A stretch of DNA of 8,950 nucleotides. Source: Chlamydiota bacterium (GTDB lineage Bacteria; Auribacterota; UBA3054; B51-G9). A program made the position numbers and the translations under genes. Position 1 is the stretch's first letter, and each line of letters begins with the position of its first letter. Location of the stretch: contig QMOL01000103.1 of NCBI GenBank assembly GCA_003648225.1, positions 1 to 8,950 on the forward strand, given 5' to 3'. A model generated the notes under the pieces. It was not told the origin of the DNA and ran no database searches. It saw only the letters and a program-made list of their open reading frames with translations. This document shows, one piece after another, positions 1 to 6,992 of the stretch.

Positions 1-366
1 AGAATCTATCGCGTCAATTACAAAATCAATATCTTTGGGAATTAATTCACCGATTGAATCAGCGGTCAATCTTTTATTCGCGGCAATTATTTTTAATTCG
101 GGATTTATGTCTGTCAACCGCTCGCATGCGACATCAACTTTATATTTTCCGACAGTAGAATTCAGTGCCCAAATTTGCCGATTAATGTTTGTCATTTCCA
201 CTTTATCATCATCAATAATCATCAAATTACCGACACCCGTTCGCGCCAGTGCTTCAGCCGCGTATGATCCGACGCCTCCGATTCCCGCAACAGCGATTTT
301 ACTTGACATAATTTTATTATGATTTTTTTCACCGAAAAGAGGAATAGTTCTTGAAAACTGATTCAT
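1..366 (-). CDS. tcdA: tRNA threonylcarbamoyladenosine dehydratase TcdA (CsdL/YgdL), N-terminal part
   Basis: ThiF/MoeB/E1-like adenylating enzyme. TcdA uses ATP to cyclise t6A at position 37 of ANN-decoding tRNAs to ct6A. The 122 visible residues hold an FGEK stretch (11-14), the glycine-rich nucleotide loop GIGGVG (28-33) followed by SYAAEALARTG, an acidic IDDDKVE segment (51-57) and the arginine-bearing TNINRQIWAL motif (59-68). They end in VIDAIDS. The order and wording match TcdA more closely than MoeB or ThiF, which lack the 'NRQIxAL..TVG' run. The gene is truncated by the left window edge; the full family length is about 240-270 aa, so the C-terminal half is missing. The ATG at 366 is the first possible ATG after an in-frame stop upstream and leaves the family's usual N-terminal stretch. 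No Shine-Dalgarno is seen; the leader is made of AATCCA-type repeats. It lies 39 bp downstream of tatD on the same strand, so co-transcription is likely. Confidence 0.9.
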   Translation of the reverse strand, partial: MNQFSRTIPLFGEKNHNKIMSSKIAVAGIGGVGSYAAEALARTGVGNLMIIDDDKVEMTNINRQIWALNSTVGKYKVDVACERLTDINPELKIIAANKRLTADSIGELIPKDIDFVIDAIDS

Positions 367-405
367 AGGAATTGGATTGATGGATTATTGGATATTTAAT
401 TTGGA

Positions 406-1158
406 TTAGTGAATTAACGGAAACAGTTTTTCCGCATTTTTTTCTACGACTTTTTCAATCACTTCAATCTTTTCATTTTTTATTTCAGAAATCGCATTGA
501 TTATTTCCGGTATATGTGCCGGTTCTACCGATGGAACCGGATGGTTTTCCGTACCGATAAACGGGCTATCTGTTTCAACAATTATTTTTTCTATTGGAAC
601 TATTTCTGCAAGTTTTTTAACTTTCAAGCTTTTTTTTCTTGTTATCGTGCCGGAAAAGCCGATAAAATATCCAAGGTTAAGAAAAGGTTTAATTTGTTCT
701 GAACTACAGGAACAACTGTGCATCACGCCATAGATTTGCGGGAATTCTTTACAAATTCCGAGCAAATCATCGTAAGCTTTTCTGCAATGAAAAATCACCG
801 GTAATTTATATTCGACAGCTAAAGCCATTTGATACCTGAATATTCGCATTTGTTCATCTTTTTCGGATCTTGATTTATAGTAGTCAAGACCAATCTCCCC
901 TATTGCGATAATGCCGCCTGTTTTCAATTCTTTTTCCAAAGCTTCTCTGTTTTCCTCGTGAATAAACATCGGATGCAAACCGGCCGCAAAAGATATTTCA
1001 CTATGAAGCGAAGCAAGTTCTCGTGCTCTGTGCCATGAATCCGGATTATATCCCGGAACGATAAATTTATTCACGCCATTTAGTTTCGCGTGATATAAAA
1101 CTTCATCAATTCGTGAAAATAAAGGTTCATCAGTCAAATGTGTATGTGTATCGGTCAT
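406..1158 (-). CDS. tatD: TatD-family metal-dependent hydrolase (putative DNase)
   Basis: TIM-barrel metallohydrolase of the TatD/YcfH/YjjV family, cytoplasmic; characterised members are metal-dependent DNases (3'-5' exonuclease activity for E. coli TatD). From the ATG at 1158 the protein has 250 aa, normal for the family (about 250-265). Expected metal and catalytic positions are present: HxH at 5 and 7, GEIGLDYY with Glu88, the FHCRKAYDDLL motif with His124, His147 in GVMHS, and Asp197 in VETDSP. The usual HCFSG after the third His reads HSCSC here, a local variation that leaves the His intact. A TTG codon at 1179 would add seven residues, but family proteins begin just before the DTHxHL motif and the TTG lies inside a hairpin, so the ATG was chosen. 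First of a leftward pair with tcdA. The paralogue (TatD, YcfH or YjjV) cannot be decided from this. Confidence 0.93.
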   Translation of the reverse strand: MTDTHTHLTDEPLFSRIDEVLYHAKLNGVNKFIVPGYNPDSWHRARELASLHSEISFAAGLHPMFIHEENREALEKELKTGGIIAIGEIGLDYYKSRSEKDEQMRIFRYQMALAVEYKLPVIFHCRKAYDDLLGICKEFPQIYGVMHSCSCSSEQIKPFLNLGYFIGFSGTITRKKSLKVKKLAEIVPIEKIIVETDSPFIGTENHPVPSVEPAHIPEIINAISEIKNEKIEVIEKVVEKNAEKLFPLIH

Positions 1159-1171
1159 TTCGGGTGTCAGG

Positions 1172-1196
1172 AAATTCAAATCAAAGATTTGAATTT
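1172..1196. other. Perfect 11-bp inverted repeat in the tatD leader
   Basis: AAATTCAAATC (1172-1182), loop AAA, then GATTTGAATTT (1186-1196): a perfect 11-bp stem with a 3-nt loop. It ends 13 nt before the tatD ATG on the minus strand. It could be an RNA hairpin in the tatD 5' leader or an operator half-site pair between the divergent genes. There is no U-tract of the length expected for an intrinsic terminator. Confidence 0.6.
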
Positions 1197-1199
1197 AGT

Positions 1200-1265
1200 G
1201 TTTATTTCATCATTGGGTGTTCCGTGTTCGATGTTGGATATTTAAATGTCTGGTTTCAGGTATCA
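1200..1265. repeat. Degenerate short-period intergenic repeat
   Basis: Low-complexity run of GTGTTC/GATGTT/TTGGATAT-like units without coding signal. It shares the 12-mer TTGGATATTTAA (1234-1245) exactly with the tatD-tcdA gap (388-399). Looks like imperfect microsatellite spacer DNA rather than a protein-coding segment. Confidence 0.5.
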
Positions 1266-1314
1266 GTAAATCAGATTAATATTTTAGCAACATTCCCCTT
1301 TCTTCGCAATTGGT

Positions 1315-1343
1315 TTGACATCTTGTAGTTTATTGATTATTAT
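1315..1343 (+). promoter_or_regulatory. Sigma-70-like promoter for the nucleoside-salvage cluster
   Basis: A perfect -35 hexamer TTGACA (1315-1320), a 17-nt spacer and TATTAT (1338-1343) as -10 predict a start of transcription near 1350 and a 5' leader of about 22 nt. An overlapping TATAAT (1343-1348) would give a 22-nt spacer and is less likely. GGAG at 1361-1364, 7 nt before the ATG at 1372, is the clearest Shine-Dalgarno in the window. This is the only convincing promoter seen on the + strand. Confidence 0.7.
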
Positions 1344-1371
1344 ATAATGTTAACTTCACTGGAGTAAAATT

Positions 1372-2598
1372 ATGATAAATTCAAGTAATAGCATTCATGA
1401 CTTCCTGACAGACATTCCAAAAACCGATCTGCACGTTCATCTCGACGGTTCGCTGCGTGTGTCAACGCTTATAGAATTGGCAAAAGCGGGAAATATTAAA
1501 TTACCTTCTTATACGGAATCAGGATTAAATGAGATAGTTTTTAAAGATCAATATAAAGACCTCATGGATTATCTTCAGGGATTTAGTTACACGGTAAGCG
1601 TAATGCAGAATCCTGAGAATCTTGAGCAGATAGCTTATGAATTTGCGTGGGATAATTTTAATGAAGGTGTTCGTTATTTTGAGGTTCGATTCGCGCCTCA
1701 ACTTCACGTTAACAGTCATCAATCGATTGAAGATGTGGTTACAGCTGTTAATAAGGGATTAGCAAAGGCGAAGAAAGAATTCAACGCCAAAACAACTGTT
1801 TTAAATGAAGAAGAGCCACCCGCGAATTATGCGATTATCGCTTGCGCCATGCGGGCTTTTTTTCCCGGAATGTCTGAATATTTCAATACAATGTTAGAAA
1901 TTCACAGGTTTTCAAAATCAAAAAAAATATTCAGCCTCGCTTCAGTTGAACTTATTGGCGCGATGACAAAAGCGCGTGATGAACTAGGTCTTCCGATTGT
2001 CGGTCTCGACATTGCCGGTGCCGAGAAAGGGTATCCACCTGAAGATCACAAAGAAGCATTTGACATTGCTCACAAAAACTTTTTTAAGAAAACTGTACAC
2101 GCGGGCGAAGCATATGGACCCGAAAGTATATTTCAAGCCATCACATTACTTCACGCTGACAGGATTGGTAATGGATACTATCTTTTTTCTTATAATAAAA
2201 TTAAAGATGAATCAATTATTGATAAAGAAAGATATGTGAATAGTCTCGCACAATACATTGCCGACCGTCGAATCACAATAGAAGTTTGCCTAACCAGCAA
2301 TTTACAAACAAACCCCGAGATTGGTGAAATCAGCCGTCATGAATTCAGGAAAATGAAAGATGCTCGGCTATCCACAACGATTTGCACTGATAACCGAACG
2401 GTTTCGAAGACAAATATCACCAAGGAAATTGAATTAGCGGTTGCGACATTTCATTTTACGGAAACGGAGTTAAAGAATTCAATTATTTACGGGTTCAAAC
2501 GTAGTTTTTTTCCCGGAACGTACAAAGAGAAAAGGATTTATGTAAGAAAAATAATTAATTACTATGAAAAATTACAAAAGAAATACGGAAGAATTTAA
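1372..2598 (+). CDS. add: Adenosine deaminase-family protein with variant active site
   Basis: Member of the adenosine/AMP deaminase amidohydrolase family (zinc TIM barrel). Classical members convert (deoxy)adenosine to (deoxy)inosine plus ammonia in the cytoplasm. Recognisable in order: HVHLDGSLR with metal ligands His21 and His23, the FEVRFAPQLH strand (103-112), GLDIAGAE (211-218), HAGEAYGPESI with His243 and catalytic-type Glu246, RIGNG (264-268), EVCLTSN (304-310) and CTDN with metal Asp340. Two positions differ from textbook ADA: the catalytic His of RIGHG is Asn267, and the second Asp of TDD is Asn341. A TDN variant is, from memory, common in some bacterial ADAs; RIGNG is less expected. 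At 408 aa it is longer than the usual 330-350, with extra sequence around 130-155 (KEFNAK...NEEEPPANYA). The start is supported by GGAG 7 nt upstream and the promoter at 1315. Its stop lies 3 nt before the next start. Family is secure; adenosine as substrate is only likely. Confidence 0.85.
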   Translation: MINSSNSIHDFLTDIPKTDLHVHLDGSLRVSTLIELAKAGNIKLPSYTESGLNEIVFKDQYKDLMDYLQGFSYTVSVMQNPENLEQIAYEFAWDNFNEGVRYFEVRFAPQLHVNSHQSIEDVVTAVNKGLAKAKKEFNAKTTVLNEEEPPANYAIIACAMRAFFPGMSEYFNTMLEIHRFSKSKKIFSLASVELIGAMTKARDELGLPIVGLDIAGAEKGYPPEDHKEAFDIAHKNFFKKTVHAGEAYGPESIFQAITLLHADRIGNGYYLFSYNKIKDESIIDKERYVNSLAQYIADRRITIEVCLTSNLQTNPEIGEISRHEFRKMKDARLSTTICTDNRTVSKTNITKEIELAVATFHFTETELKNSIIYGFKRSFFPGTYKEKRIYVRKIINYYEKLQKKYGRI

Positions 2599-2601
2599 AC
2601 T

Positions 2602-4317
2602 ATGAAAAAACTACATCAAATAATTAAAGAAGTTGAACCAAGTAATTTTATACAAATTACAATGCCGGACGGAAAAACTCTCCAGGCTCCTAAAGGCACA
2701 ACATTAGAACAATTTGTCCGATTCCATTCGAAAAAAAAATTCAAATATCTTGCCGCGCTTGTCAACGGCAAGCTTCGTGAATTAACAAATAAACCGAGAT
2801 GCTCCGAAATAATTAATCCACTCGATCTGACAACTTCAGAAGGCGTAAGAATTTACAGACGCACATTATCATTTGTGCTTGTAACCGCGGCACAGGAAGT
2901 TTTTCCCGAAGCTGAAATTCATATTGAGTACACAGTTCCTTACGGAGGATTTTTTTGCACAGTTCGTGGTTGTGAACAATTTTCAAATTCTGAACTTAAG
3001 AAACTTGAAAAAAGGATGCGAGAAATTGTGAAAGAAGATAATTCTATTCGCCGTGTGCCTGTACCACTTGAAAAAGCAAGAATTATTTTTACCAAACGTG
3101 GTGAGAAAGATAAAGTCAGTCTTGTTGATAAACGCGGCAAAGACGATTTTATGATGTATCATCTACGCAATCGAAAAGACGCTTTTTACGGTTATATGCT
3201 TCCTTCAACAGGTTATCTGAAATTATTCAAACTAATAAAAGCCAAGAATGGTTTTGTGCTTCAATACCCACGAAGAGCTACTCCCGATAAACTTCTCCCG
3301 AAATATTCTTCACGGCATCTTGATAACGTTTTTCAGGAGTACGGCAACTGGCTGAACTTGCTGGATGTTGAAAATGTCGGCAAAATTAATTCTCTAATTG
3401 AAAAAGGTAAAGCACGCGGAATAATACTTGTAAGCGAAGCATTGCAGGAACGTAAGATTGCTGATATAGCCGGGAAAGTAGCCGAAAAAAGCGATAAAGT
3501 CAAGCTTATTTTTATAGCAGGTCCTTCTTCTTCAGGCAAAACAACTTTTTCCAAACGGCTTGCCATACAGCTTCTTGCTCACGGTTTAAAGCCGTTCACA
3601 CTTGAAATGGATAGATATTTTGTAGAGCGAAAAGACACACCTTTAGATGAAAACGGTGAATATAATTTTGAAGTTATTGAAGCTCTGGACAGGAAGCTGC
3701 TCAGCTCGAATCTTAAGAGTTTAATATCGGGGAAAAAGGTAACACTTCCAAAGTTTAATTTTATTACCGGCACACGTGAAAAGGGTCCAACAGTTAAGCT
3801 CAGCAAAAGCCATATTATTATTGCCGAAGGGATTCATGGTTTAAATCCCGAACTTGTTCCTTCTATTTCTTCGGACAAGATTTACAGAATTTATATTTCC
3901 GCACTCACTCAACTAAATATTGACCGGCATAACAGAATCTCCACCACCGACACGCGACTCGTTCGCAGACTTGTCCGCGATTCGGCTCATCGCGGCGCTG
4001 ACGCGGAAAGAACTCTGAGCATGTGGGAGAAAGTCCGCCGTGGAGAAAAGAAGAATATATTTCCATATCAGGAGAATGCGGATGTGATGTTCAATTCAGC
4101 ACTCACGTATGAACTTGCTGCGCTTAAACAAGTTGCTTTCCCTTTACTTCTTCAAGTCAAAATAAACAGTCCGAATAATGTTACGGCGAAACGGATGCTT
4201 GCGTTTTTGAATTTATTTGATGACATACCATTGGAAATAATTCCTGACAATTCCCTATTGAGAGAATTTGTCGGCGGATCAATTCTCAGAGATTATTTAC
4301 CGGGAAAAATCGATTAA
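2602..4317 (+). CDS. Nucleoside (uridine-type) kinase with N-terminal TGS and ThrRS-like domains
   Basis: 571-aa two-part protein. The N-terminal third has a TGS domain (about 16-80: ITMPDGKTLQAPKGTTLEQF) and a segment resembling the threonyl-tRNA synthetase second additional domain (about 85-230: SFVLVTAAQEVFPEA, GYMLPSTGYLKLF). The C-terminal part is a P-loop kinase of the uridine kinase/phosphoribulokinase family: Walker A GPSSSGKT at 307-314, LEMDRYFVERKDTPLD after it, the IIIAEGIHGLNPEL strand, and the lid RRLVRDSAHRGADAERTL followed by FPYQENADVMFNSALTYELAAL. This exact fusion is a known family in Firmicutes and Bacteroidetes, usually annotated as nucleoside kinase; phosphorylation of uridine/cytidine or another nucleoside is inferred. 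The synthetase-like part lacks an obvious HxxxH zinc motif, so an editing role is unlikely. It begins 3 nt after the deaminase stop, with a weak GGAAG 10 nt upstream, implying translational coupling. Confidence 0.9.
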   Translation: MKKLHQIIKEVEPSNFIQITMPDGKTLQAPKGTTLEQFVRFHSKKKFKYLAALVNGKLRELTNKPRCSEIINPLDLTTSEGVRIYRRTLSFVLVTAAQEVFPEAEIHIEYTVPYGGFFCTVRGCEQFSNSELKKLEKRMREIVKEDNSIRRVPVPLEKARIIFTKRGEKDKVSLVDKRGKDDFMMYHLRNRKDAFYGYMLPSTGYLKLFKLIKAKNGFVLQYPRRATPDKLLPKYSSRHLDNVFQEYGNWLNLLDVENVGKINSLIEKGKARGIILVSEALQERKIADIAGKVAEKSDKVKLIFIAGPSSSGKTTFSKRLAIQLLAHGLKPFTLEMDRYFVERKDTPLDENGEYNFEVIEALDRKLLSSNLKSLISGKKVTLPKFNFITGTREKGPTVKLSKSHIIIAEGIHGLNPELVPSISSDKIYRIYISALTQLNIDRHNRISTTDTRLVRRLVRDSAHRGADAERTLSMWEKVRRGEKKNIFPYQENADVMFNSALTYELAALKQVAFPLLLQVKINSPNNVTAKRMLAFLNLFDDIPLEIIPDNSLLREFVGGSILRDYLPGKID

Positions 4318-4350
4318 TAAAAAATATAACTCCCTTAGCTCCCATAAAAT

Positions 4351-5514
4351 ATGAAACGCGTAATTATTATTATCCTTGACTCACTCGGAATCGGAAACGC
4401 ACCGGATGCAGACAAATTCGGCGATGCAGGCGCTAATACTTTGGTTAATATGAGTAAAGCGGTCGGCGGGCTTAACATTCCGAACCTGCAATCTCTTGGT
4501 ATCGGCAATATTTTACCAAACGAAATTGTCGGCTGCCCCGCTGTCGAAAATCCTGTCGGTTCGTACGGCCGGCTAATTGAACTCAGCAACGGGAAAGATA
4601 CAACAATCGGTCATTGGGAAATGATGGGAATTGTGACCGAAAAACCGTTCCCTACTTTTCCGGACGGATTTCCGGCGGACTTTATGGAAAAATGGCAGAA
4701 AGAAGTCGGAGTTGACGGATGGCTTTATAATAAACCGGCAAGCGGAACGGTTATTATTGAACAGCTTGGCGAAGAACACATCCGCACAGGTTTCCCGATA
4801 GTTTACACTTCCGCCGACAGTGTTTTTCAAATTGCCGCTCACGAAGAACATTTCGGACTTGACCGGTTGTACAAAATCTGCGCCCAAACGCGAAAAATGC
4901 TCGACCCGATGAATGTAGGCAGAGTTATCGCGCGACCGTTTATCGGTGAATCAGCAAAAACTTTTACGCGAACGGCAAACCGGCATGACTACAGTTTACA
5001 ACCGCCTGAACCCAACGCGATAACAATAATTCGCGATGCCGGAAATCCTGTTTTCGCGATTGGTAAGATTTTTGATATTTTCGCCGGCAGCGGGATAACA
5101 AAAACCACCCGCACAAAATCGAATAAAGAAGGCATGGATATTCTTACCGCTGAACTTGATAATTTCCCCGAGGGCTTTATTTTCGTTAATCTTGTTGAAA
5201 TGGATATGCTCTACGGACATCGCCGCGACCCAAATGGTTACGCGAACTGTCTGCATGAATTTGACGCGCAATTAAAACTTTTTATAGAAAAAATGAATGA
5301 CGATGATTTACTAATGATTTCCGCTGATCACGGTCTTGACCCAACGTACAAAGGGACAGACCACACACGTGAAATGGTACCGCTACTCGCTTACTCGCCA
5401 TCATTAAAAGGAAAGAATCTCGGCACAATTAACGGTTTCACATGCATCGGGGCAACAGCTTGCAAAGCGCTTAACGCGCCGTCTCCGCCGCATGGAGAGC
5501 CAATTGTCCAATAA
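4351..5514 (+). CDS. deoB: Phosphopentomutase
   Basis: Alkaline-phosphatase-superfamily enzyme interconverting ribose-1-phosphate and ribose-5-phosphate, and the deoxy forms, linking nucleoside phosphorolysis to pentose metabolism. The 387-aa length is normal (about 390-405). The full metal set is visible: Asp10 in ILDSLGIG, the phosphorylated Thr (Thr84 in GKDTTIGHWE), Asp156 in TSADSVFQIAAHEE, Asp285 and His290 in MDMLYGHRRD, Asp326 and His327 in SADHGLDP, and His338 in GTDHTREMVPLL. The cap domain lies roughly between 95 and 215 (PTFPDGFP, DPMNVGRVIARPF, DYSLQPP). It starts 33 nt after the kinase stop with no clear ribosome-binding site; the start is fixed by the family's MKRVxxIxLDSxGIG opening. 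Synteny with deoA supports a deo-type salvage role. Confidence 0.97.
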   Translation: MKRVIIIILDSLGIGNAPDADKFGDAGANTLVNMSKAVGGLNIPNLQSLGIGNILPNEIVGCPAVENPVGSYGRLIELSNGKDTTIGHWEMMGIVTEKPFPTFPDGFPADFMEKWQKEVGVDGWLYNKPASGTVIIEQLGEEHIRTGFPIVYTSADSVFQIAAHEEHFGLDRLYKICAQTRKMLDPMNVGRVIARPFIGESAKTFTRTANRHDYSLQPPEPNAITIIRDAGNPVFAIGKIFDIFAGSGITKTTRTKSNKEGMDILTAELDNFPEGFIFVNLVEMDMLYGHRRDPNGYANCLHEFDAQLKLFIEKMNDDDLLMISADHGLDPTYKGTDHTREMVPLLAYSPSLKGKNLGTINGFTCIGATACKALNAPSPPHGEPIVQ

Positions 5515-5669
5515 TACAAAAAAATATTCAATAATCAACAGTAAAATGAGCAATCTAAAAGTAAATATAAAATATCTGACTTTGTCATGACCATGAGTAC
5601 ATGTTATTGCATTAGGAAAATTTCTTGTTGAATATTGAGTGTTTAATTAATCCAATTAATCCAACTACT
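5515..5669 (+). other. deoB-deoA spacer with AATTAATCC tandem repeat
   Basis: This 155-bp AT-rich gap is the largest spacer inside the rightward cluster. It has no convincing ORF or terminator hairpin with U-tract. TTGTCA (5582-5587) and TATTGC (5605-5610), 17 nt apart, are at best a weak internal promoter. Two perfect 9-nt tandem copies of AATTAATCC (5645-5653 and 5654-5662) sit directly before the deoA start, where a Shine-Dalgarno would be expected. Confidence 0.5.
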
Positions 5670-6983
5670 ATGAATCCTGTAGAATTTATAATGGAAAAGC
5701 GTGACAAAAAAACTCATTCAGAAAATGATATGCAGTCTTTTTTCTCCGCTTATATCAAAGACGAAATCCCTGATTATCAAATCGCCGCTTGGCTTATGGC
5801 AGCTTATTTAAACGGACTAAATACTGAAGAAAAAGTTTGCCTGACCAAAGCTGTGATTAACAGCGGTGACAGACTCGATCTAAGCCATATAAATAAACCT
5901 AAAGTCGATAAACATTCAACAGGCGGCGTTGGCGATAAAACAAGCATAGTTTTGCTTCCTCTGCTCGCTTCGCTTGATGTATGCGTTCCGATGATGAGCG
6001 GGAGAGGACTTGGGCACACCGGCGGCACACTCGACAAGCTCGAATCGATTCCGGGAATGACCGTTCAACTTTCCAAAGAAAAATACATAAAAATAATGGA
6101 AGAGCATGGCGCGGTTTTTATGGCACAAACGTCTGCTATCACCCCGCTCGACAAAAAGCTTTATTCTTTGCGTGATGTAACAGCAACTGTTGAATCCATT
6201 CCTTTGATTACCGCGAGTATTATTGGCAAAAAAATGACTGAAGATTTGGATTCGCTCATTCTTGACGTAAAATTCGGTAACGGCGCGTTTATGAAAAATC
6301 TTGAAGCCGCACGGGAATTAGCCCAAAGTTTAGTTGACACTTCAGAAAGCCTCGGAGTCAAAACTATTGCTTTGATTACTGATATGAATGAACCGCTCGG
6401 TGAATATGTAGGTAATTCAGTGGAAATAATTGAATCGATTGATATGCTTCAGGGTAAAAAAGTTGAATCAAGATTTTATGATGTTACTTTGCGACTTGCC
6501 GAACAAATGTATCGCGCGGCAGTACCGGAACTAAAAGTCGACTGGCGAAGTGTTCTTGAGTCAAAACTTTCTGACGGTTCTGCCTATGAAAAACTTCTGA
6601 AAATCATTAATGCCCAGGGAGTAAAAACAGAAGTTACAGAAAATTTACGCGAATCCCTTCCAATCGCGAAAAAACGCATAAAAATTAAAGCGGGACAAAG
6701 CGGATATATTTCCGGAATTGATTCATATAGACTCGGTCGCCTGATGGTGGAATTAAAAGCCGGCAGAATGAAAATCACCGACAAAATCGATTTCGGAATC
6801 GGATTACGAATCCTCAAACATATCGGTGATGAAGTGAAAGCAAATGAAATCCTCGCCGAACTAATTGTTCATTCCGATTTGGAAACAGACACATTCGCAC
6901 GTTGTTTCACAATCCGGGATCAGCCGGTAGCCAAAACAAAAATTGTCAGAGAAGCTGTCACACGCTTAGACAATGAATATTAA
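5670..6983 (+). CDS. deoA: Thymidine / pyrimidine-nucleoside phosphorylase
   Basis: Family-3 glycosyltransferase catalysing phosphorolysis of thymidine, and possibly uridine or deoxyuridine, to free base and (deoxy)ribose-1-phosphate, the substrate of DeoB upstream. 437 aa, matching Pdp (433) and DeoA (440). The phosphate-binding KHSTGG is at 81-86 and the family signature SGRGLGHTGGTLDKLE at 110-125. Pyrimidine-contact residues fall at the positions known for the Geobacillus enzyme: His82, Arg168 (LRDV), Ser183 (ITAS) and Lys187. LDVKFGNGAFMK follows. The C-terminal domain (about 345-437) has GYISGIDSYRLG and GIGLRILKHIGDEV. LITAS wording favours DeoA over Pdp, but substrate range cannot be decided. 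The frame is open to a TTG at 5625; the ATG at 5670 was preferred because family proteins open with a short lead into the xxIxxKRDxK motif. No Shine-Dalgarno is present. Its 3' end takes part in an unusual repeat with the next gene. Confidence 0.96.
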   Translation: MNPVEFIMEKRDKKTHSENDMQSFFSAYIKDEIPDYQIAAWLMAAYLNGLNTEEKVCLTKAVINSGDRLDLSHINKPKVDKHSTGGVGDKTSIVLLPLLASLDVCVPMMSGRGLGHTGGTLDKLESIPGMTVQLSKEKYIKIMEEHGAVFMAQTSAITPLDKKLYSLRDVTATVESIPLITASIIGKKMTEDLDSLILDVKFGNGAFMKNLEAARELAQSLVDTSESLGVKTIALITDMNEPLGEYVGNSVEIIESIDMLQGKKVESRFYDVTLRLAEQMYRAAVPELKVDWRSVLESKLSDGSAYEKLLKIINAQGVKTEVTENLRESLPIAKKRIKIKAGQSGYISGIDSYRLGRLMVELKAGRMKITDKIDFGIGLRILKHIGDEVKANEILAELIVHSDLETDTFARCFTIRDQPVAKTKIVREAVTRLDNEY

Positions 6984-6992
6984 GAACGAAAG
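6962..6992 (+). repeat. Direct repeat copy A (deoA 3' tail)
   Basis: Copy A, covering the last codons and stop of deoA, matches copy B at 7072-7102 at 26 of 31 positions. Its first 19 nt differ at only one base (ACGCTTAGACAATGAATAT against ACGCTGAGACAATGAATAT), and AACGAAAG follows in both after four mismatched bases. The offset is a constant 110 bp. In copy B the ATG inside the repeat is the HEAT-gene start. Confidence 0.8.

Noticed and set aside
1159..1179. TTG start at 1179 for tatD.
   Set aside because: The codon is within the stem of the perfect hairpin and the seven added residues are absent from the family pattern.
1113..1328. A 71-codon frame on the + strand across the tatD start and the divergent spacer.
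   Set aside because: It is antisense to the tatD N-terminus, then runs through the hairpin and degenerate repeats; composition is low-complexity and it overlaps the salvage promoter.
5645..5662. Two AATTAATCC units as the start of a CRISPR or attachment site.
   Set aside because: Only two adjacent 9-nt copies, no spacers, no integrase or cas gene; consistent with a microsatellite-like spacer.
5625..5669. TTG start extending the phosphorylase by 15 residues (MLNIECLINPINPTT).
   Set aside because: The extra residues are translated AATTAATCC spacer repeat and have no counterpart in the family; the ATG at 5670 gives the normal length.
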